64,000 nucleotides of DNA from Paucibacter aquatile. Its GTDB lineage: Bacteria > Pseudomonadota > Gammaproteobacteria > Burkholderiales > Burkholderiaceae_C. The position numbers and the translations under genes are program-made. Of this stretch, positions 8,515 to 17,766 are shown piece by piece; the stretch's first letter is position 1; each line of letters opens with the position of its first letter. The notes under the pieces are model-generated. The model did not search any database and was not told the origin of the DNA. It saw nothing but the letters and a program-made list of their open reading frames with translations. Location of the stretch: the NCBI RefSeq assembly GCF_002885975.1, contig NZ_POSP01000003.1, positions 930,001 to 994,000 on the forward strand, read 5' to 3'.

Positions 8515-9979
8515 GACTTGCCCGCCTGAACGTGTTCTTGCCGGCACGCTTGGCGGCATACATGGCCACATCGGCGGCCACCAACAGATGGGCTGCATCG
8601 ACTTCGTCGGTCGGACAAAAAGCCAGGCCGACCGTGGCGCCAATCGGCATCAGGTGCTCACCCACATACAAGGGCTCACGAACCGCCGCAATCAGGCGCA
8701 CGGCGAGTTGCTCGGCGGCTGTGTCATTGGGCAAGGTCGGCAGGATCAGACCGAACTCATCGCCGCCCAAACGGCACAGCACATCGTTGCCGCGCAAGAC
8801 CCGACTCATGCGCCGCGCCACTTCGCGAAGCACTTCGTCACCGGCCTCATGGCCATGCTTGTCATTGACGGACTTGAAGTTGTCGAGATCAATGAACATC
8901 AAGGCCATCAGCTCGACGTTCTGGCAGCTGGCGGCCATGTGGCGCTCCAGCGCCGACTGGAAATACAAGCGGTTGGGCAGCTGGGTTAGGGCGTCGCGAT
9001 GAGCCAGTTGCTCGAACTGCTGCCCGGCTTCCTGCTCTTGGCGCAAGCGCAGATTGAGCTCGGCCTGCGTGGTCTCCACACGCTGCAGCATCTGGTTGAA
9101 GCGCTCGCTCAAACGCCCCACTTCATCGGGCCAATGCACGGTGGCCCGGCGTGTGAAATCCTGATCCACCGAGACCTGCTCGGCCAGCCGCGACAGCTCC
9201 ACAATGGGGGCCAGGGCGCGCTGCTGCACCCGACGCAGGACACGCCAGGCGATGGCGATGGCCACGGCGATCAAGAGCGCCGCCGCACTGATCAGCTTGA
9301 GCAGCAACATCTGCAGATTCTGCAAACTCTCACGCAGCACCAGGCTGCCCACCAGCTCACCCTTGAGCCGAATCGGCACCCAGACCTCCACCTCGGCCGC
9401 GCGCATGAAACGCAGGCCCTGGCCATGATCCATGCCCGCCGGCAAGGCCGCCGCCGCTGCCGCCATCGAGGCTCCAGGCACCGGCGGCGCCGAAGAAGCC
9501 GCCTGCCACTGCACAAACACCTTGAGCGCGGCATTGAAGGCGCGCACTTCCAGCACCTCGCCCCGCCGCACGAAGGCGGCCAGTTCGGCACTGGCTGCGG
9601 CCTGATCCTCGAACACCAGCATGGGCGCAAGACTGTTGGCCAAGAGTTGCGCGCTGAGCTCAGCGGCCTGGGCCTGGCGCTCGCGCGCGCCCAACCAGAG
9701 GATGGCGGCGATCAGCCCGAAACTGAGCACCATGGCGCTGGACAGCACCTGAAGATTCAGCCGGGTCAGGCGGCGAACCAGCGAATGCTGGAGCTCCCCA
9801 GAACGCACTTCGGTGGGGCTGGCAGGCGCTGGCTTGCTGCTGCCGGTCGGGGCCTCGGCCTCCACCGCTTTGGCGGTGGCGCTCTGCTGGTCGCTGCTGC
9901 TACTGGCCGCTACGCTCATCGATCTGCCCATGCTCAGCCGGCCGCACAGCGCAGCCAGCGCAAAGGCATTTTTTACCAT
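8501..9979 (-). CDS. Membrane diguanylate cyclase (CHASE8-like sensor, HAMP, GGDEF)
   Basis: Makes cyclic di-GMP from two GTP. Two transmembrane helices (about residues 78-96 and 225-245) enclose a periplasmic sensor of about 125 residues, followed by HAMP (about 246-305) and GGDEF domains. The active site is canonical (GGDEF at 405-409) and the product-inhibition I-site RGND (396-399) sits exactly five residues before it, so feedback control is expected. The layout matches YfiN/TpbB, whose periplasmic part is held off by YfiR; a YfiR-like gene lies in the same operon. The first 75 residues are low-complexity, and Met17 or Met21 (9931, 9919) are possible alternative starts. Confidence 0.92.
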   Translation of the reverse strand: MVKNAFALAALCGRLSMGRSMSVAASSSSDQQSATAKAVEAEAPTGSSKPAPASPTEVRSGELQHSLVRRLTRLNLQVLSSAMVLSFGLIAAILWLGARERQAQAAELSAQLLANSLAPMLVFEDQAAASAELAAFVRRGEVLEVRAFNAALKVFVQWQAASSAPPVPGASMAAAAAALPAGMDHGQGLRFMRAAEVEVWVPIRLKGELVGSLVLRESLQNLQMLLLKLISAAALLIAVAIAIAWRVLRRVQQRALAPIVELSRLAEQVSVDQDFTRRATVHWPDEVGRLSERFNQMLQRVETTQAELNLRLRQEQEAGQQFEQLAHRDALTQLPNRLYFQSALERHMAASCQNVELMALMFIDLDNFKSVNDKHGHEAGDEVLREVARRMSRVLRGNDVLCRLGGDEFGLILPTLPNDTAAEQLAVRLIAAVREPLYVGEHLMPIGATVGLAFCPTDEVDAAHLLVAADVAMYAAKRAGKNTFRRASHAGS

Positions 9980-10075
9980 CGACCGCAGCCGGTCTATCGC
10001 AAAAACAAGGGCGCGAGAGCGTCGTTAATGAGCCGTCCACGGCCTGGGCCGCTGCTGCAGCGGCCGGAGCCCTCT

Positions 10076-10723
10076 TCAGCTGGCGACCAGGCCGTTGCGG
10101 ATGGCGTAGACCGTCAGCTCGGAGTTGTTAGCCAGGCCCAGCTTCTCCAGCACACGGGCGCGGTAGACGCTGACGGTCTTGGGGCTGAGCATCAGCTCCT
10201 CGGCGATGTCCGAGAGGCGCTTGCCGGAGGCGATCATCACCAGGGTTTGCAGCTCGCGGTCGGAGAGCTTCTGGTGCGCCTGTTCATTGACCGGCGCGGT
10301 CAGGCTCTCGACCAGCATTTGCGCGATCTCGGGCGTCACGTACTTGCGGCCCTGCGCCACGGTGCGCACCGCCTGCACCAGCACCTGCGGGTCACCGCCC
10401 TTGTTGACGTAGCCGTAGGCCCCAGCGCGCAAGGCGCGGATGGCGTACTGGTCCTCGGGGTACATGGAGACGATCAAGGTGCGGATCGAGGTGCCCTCGT
10501 CCTTCATCACATGCAGCACATCGAGGCCGCTGCGGCCCGGCATATTGATGTCCAGCACCAGCACATCGACCGCCGCGCTGGGGCCGAGATCGCGCAGCAG
10601 GCTGCGCAGCTCGCCGTAGTCGCCGGCCTCGCCGATGACCTCGATGTCGGGCACATCGGACAAGGTGTCGCGGATACCGCGGCGGATCAGCGCGTGGTCG
10701 TCACAAAGAATGACCTTGATCAT
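10076..10723 (-). CDS. NarL/FixJ-family response regulator
   Basis: A 215-residue DNA-binding response regulator. The receiver domain has acidic residues Asp8-Asp9, phosphoacceptor Asp58 (LVLDINMPG) and the conserved Lys in YVNKGG; a LuxR-type helix-turn-helix occupies about residues 148-210 (LSDRELQTLVMIASGKRLSD, then LSPKTVSVYRARVLEKLGL). It overlaps the kinase gene upstream by four bases (ATGA), so the two form a cognate pair. Target genes are not evident. Confidence 0.94.
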   Translation of the reverse strand: MIKVILCDDHALIRRGIRDTLSDVPDIEVIGEAGDYGELRSLLRDLGPSAAVDVLVLDINMPGRSGLDVLHVMKDEGTSIRTLIVSMYPEDQYAIRALRAGAYGYVNKGGDPQVLVQAVRTVAQGRKYVTPEIAQMLVESLTAPVNEQAHQKLSDRELQTLVMIASGKRLSDIAEELMLSPKTVSVYRARVLEKLGLANNSELTVYAIRNGLVAS

Positions 10724-11865
10724 GCGCCACCCCAGGCCGAAGGGTCGTGGGTGACGGCGGGATGGTCTTCACCGCCGAAACGGTCCAGGCTGTCGGCCTC
10801 CAGAGGCACCGAAAGAATCAGGCTCGTGCCCTTGCTGTTGCTGCTCAAGTCCACCCATCCTCCTACCGTGGCAGCCCGCTCATGCAGGCCGCGAATTCCA
10901 AAGCTGCGCGCCTTGGCCAAGGCGCCGGCTGCAATGCCCACGCCATTGTCGCTGAGCTCCAGCGTTAGCACGCCCGAGTCCACGCTCAGCTCGATATGCA
11001 CCCGCGTCGCCTGCGCATGCTTGGAGACATTGGTCAGCGCCTCCTGTGCCGTGCGATAGGCCACCAGGGGCACGCCCGCCGGCAGCTGCATCTGCTCATG
11101 GCTGGTGCGCATGGTCGTGATGATGCCGGTGCGGCGCTCGAAGCGCGCCGCCATCCACTGCACCGCGGCCACCAGACCCTGCTCCAGGATGGCCGGCCTC
11201 AGGTTGTGCATGATGCGCTGGCTGGCCTCGATGGCCGAGGTCACCGTTTCCAGCGCCGACTGCACGCGCTGCTGCACGGCCGGGTCTTGCGCATGGCGGT
11301 TGATCCAGGCCAGATCGAACTTCAAGGCGGTGAGCGAGCCGCCCACATCATCATGGATCTCGCGCGCGATCGCCGCGCGCTCCATCTCCACACTGGTTTG
11401 CAGATGGCCGGCCAACTCGTGCAGGCGCTGCTTGGACTTGAGCAGCTCGCGATCGGCCTCGATGCGCGCGCGCTCGGACTCGCAGGCCTCGATGGCGTGG
11501 AGCAGCGCCGGCGCCAGGCGAGCCAGGTCTTTCTTCAGCAGATAGTCCGAAGCACCCGTGCGCATAGCCGCCACGGCCGTGTCCTCACCGATCTCGCCGG
11601 AGACCAGGATGAAAGGCAGGAGGCGCTTGCTCTCCTTGAGCATGTCCAGCACCAGCAGGCCCGAAAAGCCCGGCAGGTTGTAGTCGGAGATCACGGCATC
11701 CCAGTTGCCCTCGAGCGCGCGGCTCACCTCGGCCAGGGTGTCCACCCGGTGCAATTCCAAATCCAGACCGGCACGGCGCAGCTGGGCCATGATCAATTGA
11801 TGATCAAGCTCGGAGTCCTCGATGTGCAGCACGCGCAGCCGGCGATCAGCGGTAGAGATCGTCAT
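10720..11865 (-). CDS. Hybrid sensor kinase: receiver + HisKA_3 + HATPase
   Basis: A 381-residue cytoplasmic histidine kinase with an N-terminal receiver domain (Asp61 in ISDYNLPG) in place of a membrane sensor, then a NarX/DegS-type dimerisation helix with phospho-acceptor His171 (REIHDDVGGSLTAL), and a HATPase domain (Asn279, DNGVG 307-311). The start at 11865 gives MTISTADRRLRVLHIEDSE, a clean receiver start; the frame is open further upstream without family character. A kinase whose input is itself a receiver implies a phosphorelay from another kinase not in this window. Divergent from the chemotaxis operon. Confidence 0.92.
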   Translation of the reverse strand: MTISTADRRLRVLHIEDSELDHQLIMAQLRRAGLDLELHRVDTLAEVSRALEGNWDAVISDYNLPGFSGLLVLDMLKESKRLLPFILVSGEIGEDTAVAAMRTGASDYLLKKDLARLAPALLHAIEACESERARIEADRELLKSKQRLHELAGHLQTSVEMERAAIAREIHDDVGGSLTALKFDLAWINRHAQDPAVQQRVQSALETVTSAIEASQRIMHNLRPAILEQGLVAAVQWMAARFERRTGIITTMRTSHEQMQLPAGVPLVAYRTAQEALTNVSKHAQATRVHIELSVDSGVLTLELSDNGVGIAAGALAKARSFGIRGLHERAATVGGWVDLSSNSKGTSLILSVPLEADSLDRFGGEDHPAVTHDPSAWGGA

Positions 11866-12152
11866 GGGGGGCGAGTATGCCGGGATTGCATGACCGTCCC
11901 GGCCCGTGTGGCCTGTGTGATGCGAACGAATCTGCAGAGAAGCCACGTCACTCAAGGGTTTACCCTTATATTTCCCATCCAGACCTGGTCGAATCACACA
12001 AATAGGCCGCTTATGCGTCCATTGTCCTGTCGACAGTTCCGCAGGAAATGCCGAAGATGCCTGCAAGAACCGGTCACCCTGACGAGCCCGGACTTGATCC
12101 CCGCACAGGGTCAGGTCTTGCGCTCCGACAGGTCCATAAGCGTGGAGCAAAG

Positions 12153-12614
12153 ATGCTGATGAATGAAACGCCTGACCCACCCGAGCTGGGAATGACGCCG
12201 CTGCTGGCTGCGGCCGAGCTCCAGGATCACCTGATGACGGTCACCAATGACCTGGAGCGTTTGCAACGCCTGCTGGACGACGCCGGAGAGGCCTTGTCCA
12301 CCCACTTCTACAGCGCCTCCAGCCATGTGCATGGTTTGTTGAACGGCGCCAGCGAGGGCGGCGACGCCCACGCACCGGTGTTGCAGAAAGTCATGCTGGA
12401 CATCGCCGGGGCCATCACCGCCCTGCAGTTCCAGGACATGGCCACCCAATTGATCGCCCACACCAGCCAACGTCTGCGCAACTGCGCCGACCAACTGGCA
12501 CGCGACACCTTTGGCGATGACGAAGACGGGGCCACGGTGGTCGAAATCGCACCTCTGCGACCGAATCCGGTCACACAGGATGAGATGGACGCCGGTTCTA
12601 TCGAATTGTTCTAA
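12153..12614 (+). CDS. Short CheZ-like chemotaxis protein (candidate CheY-P phosphatase)
   Basis: A 153-residue mostly helical protein, first gene of the chemotaxis operon and 49 bases before cheY. The helix segment ALQFQDMATQLI contains Asp95 and Gln99, the D-x3-Q spacing used by CheZ to dephosphorylate CheY-P, and the acidic C-terminus (MDAGSIELF) could dock CheY as the CheZ tail does. Overall similarity to enterobacterial CheZ is low and the protein is shorter than the usual 210 or so residues. The start at 12153 follows a GGAG at 12144. Function is inferred from the motif and the neighbour. Confidence 0.65.
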   Translation: MLMNETPDPPELGMTPLLAAAELQDHLMTVTNDLERLQRLLDDAGEALSTHFYSASSHVHGLLNGASEGGDAHAPVLQKVMLDIAGAITALQFQDMATQLIAHTSQRLRNCADQLARDTFGDDEDGATVVEIAPLRPNPVTQDEMDAGSIELF

Positions 12615-12663
12615 AGAAGCTCACAAATTTTCCGAAACCAGCTTGATACCCGGAGAAACAACA

Positions 12664-13026
12664 ATGCACTCAATTCTTGCTGTGGACGATTCGGCCTCGA
12701 TGCGCCAGATGGTCTCTTTCACGTTGAAGAACGCAGGCTTCAATGTGGTGGAAGCTGTGGACGGACAAGACGCCCTGGAAAAGTCCGGCACGCGCGACTT
12801 CGACCTGGTGCTGACCGACCAGAACATGCCGCGCATGGATGGCATCAGCCTGACCAAGAAGCTGCGTGACAACCCGAAGTTCAAGACCACGCCGATCCTG
12901 ATCCTGACCACCGAGTCCAGCGATCAGATGAAGCAAGCCGGCCGCGCCGCCGGTGCCACGGGCTGGTTGGTGAAGCCCTTTGATCCGGCCAAGCTGATCG
13001 AAGTCATCGGCAAAGTCATTCGTTGA
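12664..13026 (+). CDS. cheY: Chemotaxis response regulator CheY
   Basis: A 120-residue single receiver domain. Acidic pair Asp-Asp in LAVDDSASMRQM, phosphoacceptor in LVLTDQNMPRMDG, conserved Thr in ILTTES and Lys in GWLVKPFDP are all present, the pattern of a genuine CheY that binds the flagellar switch when phosphorylated by CheA. A GGAG motif lies ten bases before the ATG. cheA starts 25 bases downstream. Confidence 0.95.
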   Translation: MHSILAVDDSASMRQMVSFTLKNAGFNVVEAVDGQDALEKSGTRDFDLVLTDQNMPRMDGISLTKKLRDNPKFKTTPILILTTESSDQMKQAGRAAGATGWLVKPFDPAKLIEVIGKVIR

Positions 13027-13051
13027 TGCGCTCACCACACTGGAGTAAAGC

Positions 13052-15178
13052 ATGGGAGATATGACCTCCGAGGGCGCCAGCCTGAGCGCCGGCATTGACC
13101 TGAGCCAGTTTTATCAAGTCTTCTTCGAGGAAGCGGCCGAGAACCTCGACACCATGGAACAGCTGCTGCTGAACCTGAATGTCGAAACCGCCGACGACGA
13201 AGAGCTCAACGCCATCTTCCGCTGCGCCCACTCGATCAAGGGCGGCGCCGCCACCTTCGGCTTCAGCGATGTCGCGGAGCTGACCCACCAGATGGAAACG
13301 CTGCTGGACAAGCTGCGTCGCCACGAACTGCAAGCCACCTCGCCCATGGTCGATGTGCTGCTGCAGTCGGGCGACGCTTTGCGCGCTCAGCTCGGTCGCC
13401 ACCAGGGCTCCGGCGCGGACGCGGTGGACACCAGCGATTTGCTGGCCAGCATCCGCAGCTTTGTTGAAGGTGAGCAGGTCGCACCCGCCCCGGCCGCCAC
13501 TCCCGCTCCAGCACCCAAAGCCGCACCAGCGCCCGCGCCCAAGGCCGCCGCGCCGGCCAAACCGACCGCGCGCGAGCTCGAGCTGCAAGTCGGCCCGCTC
13601 AGCGACTTGAGCCTGGCCGACAACCTGGTCGAGCTGTTCAAGGAAATCACCGACCTCGGCACCATCGAGCCGCTGGACGGTGGGGTGGCCGCGGACGGCA
13701 TCCGCCGCTTCAAGATCCTGACCGGCAGCTCGGACAACGACCTGCTGGATCTCTTCACCTTCCACGTCGCCCGTGAACAGGTCAAGCTGACGCCCTTCGG
13801 CCCCGGCTTCGGCTTCCACGCCGACGCGCCTGGCGCTCCGGCGGCCGAGGAAAAGGACAACGACCCCGGCTACGGCTTCTTCGACAACGCCCCTGGCGTG
13901 CCCGATGCACCGGAAGCCAGCACCGAACTCAAAGTGCAGGCCGAAGTCGCCAAGCCGGTGGTGGCCGCGGCCCCTGCCGTCAAGGCCGAGGCACGCCCGG
14001 CTGCCGCAGGCATGGAGCAATCCACCCTGCGTGTGTCCATCGAAAAGGTGGATCAGCTGATCAACCTGGTCGGCGAGCTGGTGATCACGCAAGCCATGCT
14101 GGCGCAGAACAGCCGCGACCTGGCGCCGGGCCTGTACCAGCAGCTGGCCTCGGGCCTGGCCGATCTGGAGCGCAACACCCGCGACTTGCAAGAGTCGGTG
14201 ATGTCGATCCGCATGATTCCCATGTCGGTCGTGTTCAACCGCTTCCCGCGCATGCTGCGCGATCTGGCCGCCAAGCTGGGCAAGAAGGTCGAGCTGGTCA
14301 CCCAGGGTGAAGCCACCGAGCTGGACAAGAGCCTGGTCGAAAAGATCACCGACCCGCTGACCCACCTGGTGCGCAACAGCTGCGACCACGGCATCGAACA
14401 GCCGGCCGACCGGATCGCCAAAGGCAAGCCCGAGCAAGGCACCATCACCCTGGTCGCTTCGCATCAGGGCGGCTCCATCGTCATCGAAGTGCGCGACGAC
14501 GGCCGTGGCCTGAACCGCGAGAAGCTGATCAAGAAGGCCCGCGAAAAAGGCATCGACGCGCCTGACACCATGACCGATGCCGAGGTCTGGGGCCTGATCT
14601 TCGCACCCGGCTTCTCCACCGCCGACCAGGTCACCGATGTTTCCGGCCGCGGTGTGGGCATGGACGTGGTGAAGAAGAACATCACCTCGCTGGGCGGCAC
14701 GGTCGAGATCGACTCCGCCGAAGGCTACGGCATGAAGGTCTCGGTGCGTCTGCCGCTGACCCTGGCCATCATGGACGGCATGAGCGTGGGCGTGGGCGAA
14801 GAGGTCTACATCCTGCCGCTGTCCTCGGTGGTCGAGTCCTTCCAGGTGCAAGCCGACACCATCAAGACGGTGGCCGGCTCCGGCCGCGTGGTTGAAGTGC
14901 GCGACGAGTACATGCCGGTGATCGGCCTGGAGACCATCTTCAACGTGCCCCGCTTCGACTTCGAACATGTCTCTTCCATCATGGTGGTGGTTGAGGCTGA
15001 AGGCGGACGTGTGGCCCTGCTGGTGGACGAGTTGCTCGGCCAGCAGCAGGTGGTGGTCAAGAACCTGGAAGCCAATTACCGCAAGGTCAATGACGTCTCT
15101 GGCGCCACCATCATGGGCGATGGACGGGTGGCGCTGATTCTGGACGTTGGCAGCCTGGTACGCCGCTCGCGGCACTGA
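13052..15178 (+). CDS. cheA: Chemotaxis histidine kinase CheA
   Basis: A 708-residue CheA. The HPt domain carries phosphorylatable His60 (CAHSIKGGAATFGF). An Ala/Pro-rich linker (about 140-180) follows, then a roughly 100-residue region (about 180-270) occupying the place of the P2 CheY-binding domain. The dimerisation domain, HATPase (HLVRNSCDHGIE, DDGRGLN, GRGVGMDVVKKN) and C-terminal CheW-like domain are complete. It phosphorylates CheY in response to the MCP arrays encoded downstream. Confidence 0.97.
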   Translation: MGDMTSEGASLSAGIDLSQFYQVFFEEAAENLDTMEQLLLNLNVETADDEELNAIFRCAHSIKGGAATFGFSDVAELTHQMETLLDKLRRHELQATSPMVDVLLQSGDALRAQLGRHQGSGADAVDTSDLLASIRSFVEGEQVAPAPAATPAPAPKAAPAPAPKAAAPAKPTARELELQVGPLSDLSLADNLVELFKEITDLGTIEPLDGGVAADGIRRFKILTGSSDNDLLDLFTFHVAREQVKLTPFGPGFGFHADAPGAPAAEEKDNDPGYGFFDNAPGVPDAPEASTELKVQAEVAKPVVAAAPAVKAEARPAAAGMEQSTLRVSIEKVDQLINLVGELVITQAMLAQNSRDLAPGLYQQLASGLADLERNTRDLQESVMSIRMIPMSVVFNRFPRMLRDLAAKLGKKVELVTQGEATELDKSLVEKITDPLTHLVRNSCDHGIEQPADRIAKGKPEQGTITLVASHQGGSIVIEVRDDGRGLNREKLIKKAREKGIDAPDTMTDAEVWGLIFAPGFSTADQVTDVSGRGVGMDVVKKNITSLGGTVEIDSAEGYGMKVSVRLPLTLAIMDGMSVGVGEEVYILPLSSVVESFQVQADTIKTVAGSGRVVEVRDEYMPVIGLETIFNVPRFDFEHVSSIMVVVEAEGGRVALLVDELLGQQQVVVKNLEANYRKVNDVSGATIMGDGRVALILDVGSLVRRSRH

Positions 15179-15225
15179 ATGCCCGGGCCTGAGCGCTTTT
15201 TCGAAATGAACGATAGAGGTAATCG

Positions 15226-17079
15226 ATGAACCTGAGCGCCATGCTCCGCATGTTCAGCATCCGCACCCGCATGATCGGAGCCATCGCCATGGTTTTGACA
15301 CTGCTGGTGATCGTCGGCGGCGTCGGTCTGTACGGTATGAACTCGTTGCGCGGTCAAAGCAAGCAGCTGGCCGACAAGTCCGTGGTGGATGCCAAGCACA
15401 TGACCCTGATGGTCCAGGCCATGGGCAATCTGCGGCGCTTTGAGAAGGACATGGTCATCACCCATGCCCAACCCGATGAGGTCAAAAGCTATCACCAGAA
15501 GTGGGTCGAGGCTCGCAAGGCCCTGGAAGAAAACACCAAGGCCTTGATGGTCGGCCACGATGACGCCAACAACCGCGTCATGGGTCAGATCATGCCTCTG
15601 ATGACGGACTATGTTGCCAAGGCTCAACCGGTTCTGGCCCAGCTTGAAACCGGCAGCGTCTCCAGCGCGGCTGAAGCGAACAACGCACTGAAAGCAGCCA
15701 AGGACCATGCCCAAGAAGCAGAGAAGCTGCTGAACGAGCTGCGCCAGTCTCTTGAGCAGGACACGGCGAAATCGCTGCAGGCCAGCGAGTCCACCCAGAG
15801 CACGGTGTTCACCGTGTTCATTGCCGTGCTGATTCTCAGCTCGGTGATCGTGGTACCGCTGACCCTGCTGAATATGCAGAGCATCTGTACGCCCCTGGCC
15901 GAAGCCGGTGCACTGGCCGATGCGATTGCCAAGGGTGACCTGACCATGAGCGCGCAAGAGGTCGTGGGCCAGGATGAGGCCTCGCACCTGATGAACTCGC
16001 TGCAGAACATGCAGCAGGCCCTGCAAAGCCTGGTCGGCCATCTGCGCATCTCGGCGGACAGCATTCGCACCGCTTCGGTCGAGATTGCCACCGGCAACCA
16101 GGACCTGTCCGGCCGCACCGAGCAGACCGCCTCCAACCTGCAGCAGGCCGCGTCTTCGATGGTTCAGCTGACCGGCACGGTCAAACAGACGGCCGACTCA
16201 GCACGCACCGCCAACCAGTTGGCCAACTCGGCCTCGGGCGCCGCGGCCAAGGGCGGCGAGGTGGTGGGCCAGGTCGTGGCCACCATGGACGAGATCAACG
16301 CCAGCTCCAAGAAGATCAGCGACATCATCGGCGTGATCGATGGCATCGCCTTCCAGACCAACATCCTGGCCCTGAACGCCGCCGTGGAAGCAGCGCGTGC
16401 CGGTGAGCAGGGCCGCGGCTTTGCCGTGGTGGCCAGCGAAGTGCGCAGCCTGGCACAACGCAGCGCCGAGGCTGCACGCGAGATCAAGACCCTGATCGGG
16501 GCCAGCGTCGAGCGAGTGGAAACCGGCTCGCGTCTGGTGCAGGAAGCCGGCAGTTCCATGACCGACATCGTCACCAGCGTGCAGCGCGTCAGCGACATCA
16601 TTGGCGAGATCTCGGCCGCGGCCAGCGAGCAGAGCGACGGCATCGGTCAAGTCAATCAGTCGGTGGTACAGCTGGACCAGATGACCCAGCAGAACGCGGC
16701 CCTGGTCGAAGAGTCGGCGGCGGCGGCGGAAAGCCTCAAGGACCAGGCCGAACGCCTGGCCGAAGCAGTCGATCGCTTCAAGGTCAATGCCGATGCCAAA
16801 CCCGGCTCGGCGACCGGCTTCGGCGCCGGCAAATCGCTGGGCAGCGTGAAATCTTCCGGAAACAAACCTGCTGCGAGCAGTTCGGGCGGCAGCCTGGGGG
16901 CCAGGAGCGGGGCAAGCTCCAGCCACCATGGAGCGCATGCATCGAGCAAGACCGCAGCCAGCCCGCGCCCAGCAACATCGGCCACGAGCACGGCTCCAGC
17001 CTCGGTTCGTGCGCCGGCCCCGGCCCGCGCACCAGCCCCGCAGCCGGCACAGGCCGAAGGCGATTGGGAATCTTTCTGA
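15226..17079 (+). CDS. Methyl-accepting chemotaxis protein 1 (four-helix-bundle sensor type)
   Basis: A 617-residue chemoreceptor: transmembrane helix near residues 17-38, helical periplasmic domain of the four-helix-bundle kind to about 195, second transmembrane helix about 196-217, HAMP, then the methylation helices and the invariant signalling tip (GIAFQTNILALNAAVEAARA). The C-terminus is a long Ala/Ser/Pro linker ending in DWESF, a W-x-x-F pentapeptide of the type that tethers CheR/CheB in enterobacterial Tar and Tsr. Ligand unknown. An SD-like GAGGT precedes the ATG. Confidence 0.95.
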   Translation: MNLSAMLRMFSIRTRMIGAIAMVLTLLVIVGGVGLYGMNSLRGQSKQLADKSVVDAKHMTLMVQAMGNLRRFEKDMVITHAQPDEVKSYHQKWVEARKALEENTKALMVGHDDANNRVMGQIMPLMTDYVAKAQPVLAQLETGSVSSAAEANNALKAAKDHAQEAEKLLNELRQSLEQDTAKSLQASESTQSTVFTVFIAVLILSSVIVVPLTLLNMQSICTPLAEAGALADAIAKGDLTMSAQEVVGQDEASHLMNSLQNMQQALQSLVGHLRISADSIRTASVEIATGNQDLSGRTEQTASNLQQAASSMVQLTGTVKQTADSARTANQLANSASGAAAKGGEVVGQVVATMDEINASSKKISDIIGVIDGIAFQTNILALNAAVEAARAGEQGRGFAVVASEVRSLAQRSAEAAREIKTLIGASVERVETGSRLVQEAGSSMTDIVTSVQRVSDIIGEISAAASEQSDGIGQVNQSVVQLDQMTQQNAALVEESAAAAESLKDQAERLAEAVDRFKVNADAKPGSATGFGAGKSLGSVKSSGNKPAASSSGGSLGARSGASSSHHGAHASSKTAASPRPATSATSTAPASVRAPAPARAPAPQPAQAEGDWESF

Positions 17080-17138
17080 TCACCGCCTCCTCGATTCACG
17101 AGCAATTTGTCAAACCCGCACACCACACGAGGTAAGCC

Positions 17139-17669
17139 ATGGAAACCACCCGAGACAACGTGCCGGCCTTGCGCCAGGACACTGGCAACCTGGCCCTGAA
17201 AGCGCACGGCCCGGCCAGTGGCGAATACCTGACCTTCCGTTTGGGTGCCGAGGAATACGGCATCGACATCCTGAAGGTTCAGGAAATCCGCTCCTATGAA
17301 CCGCCCACCCGCATTGCCAATGCGCCGGACTTCATCAAGGGCGTGGTCAATCTGCGCGGCGTCATCGTGCCCATCGTTGATCTGCGCTTGAAGCTGGGCT
17401 GTCCCAGCGCCGAGTACAACAGCTTCACCGTGGTGATCGTGCTCAATGTGCGCAACCGCGTGGTCGGCGCGGTGGTCGACTCGGTCAGCGATGTGCTCGA
17501 ACTGAATCGAGATGCGATCCGCCCGGCGCCAGAAATGAGCTCGGCCTCGGTCGACACCAGCTTCATCACCGGCATCGGCACCGTCAGCGAGCGCATGTTG
17601 ATCTTGATGGACATCGAAGGCCTGATGAGCAGCGCCGACATGGGCTTGATGGACTCCCTGGCCATGTAA
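17139..17669 (+). CDS. cheW: Chemotaxis coupling protein CheW
   Basis: A 176-residue adaptor that links MCPs to CheA. The SH3-like CheW fold is recognisable from YLTFRLGAEEYGIDILKVQE, the APDFIKGVVNLRGVIVPIVD segment and GAVVDSVSDVLEL. It lies between two MCP genes of the same operon. Confidence 0.97.
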   Translation: METTRDNVPALRQDTGNLALKAHGPASGEYLTFRLGAEEYGIDILKVQEIRSYEPPTRIANAPDFIKGVVNLRGVIVPIVDLRLKLGCPSAEYNSFTVVIVLNVRNRVVGAVVDSVSDVLELNRDAIRPAPEMSSASVDTSFITGIGTVSERMLILMDIEGLMSSADMGLMDSLAM

Positions 17670-17766
17670 GCCTATCCCGCGCCGGCCCAGGTAGCGGGAT
17701 GCCATGACCCGCTGCCGGATCACGCAGCGGCGCACCACTCTTCGAAGACTTCGTTGGAGCAGCAAA

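Noticed and set aside
12109..12122. Shared GGGTCAGGTCTTG word at 12109 and 56288
   Set aside because: Too short, and without flanking similarity or symmetry to call a repeat family.
13016..15175. 719-codon minus strand frame antisense to cheA
   Set aside because: Its length arises from GC-rich third positions of cheA; the cheA motifs on the + strand are unambiguous.
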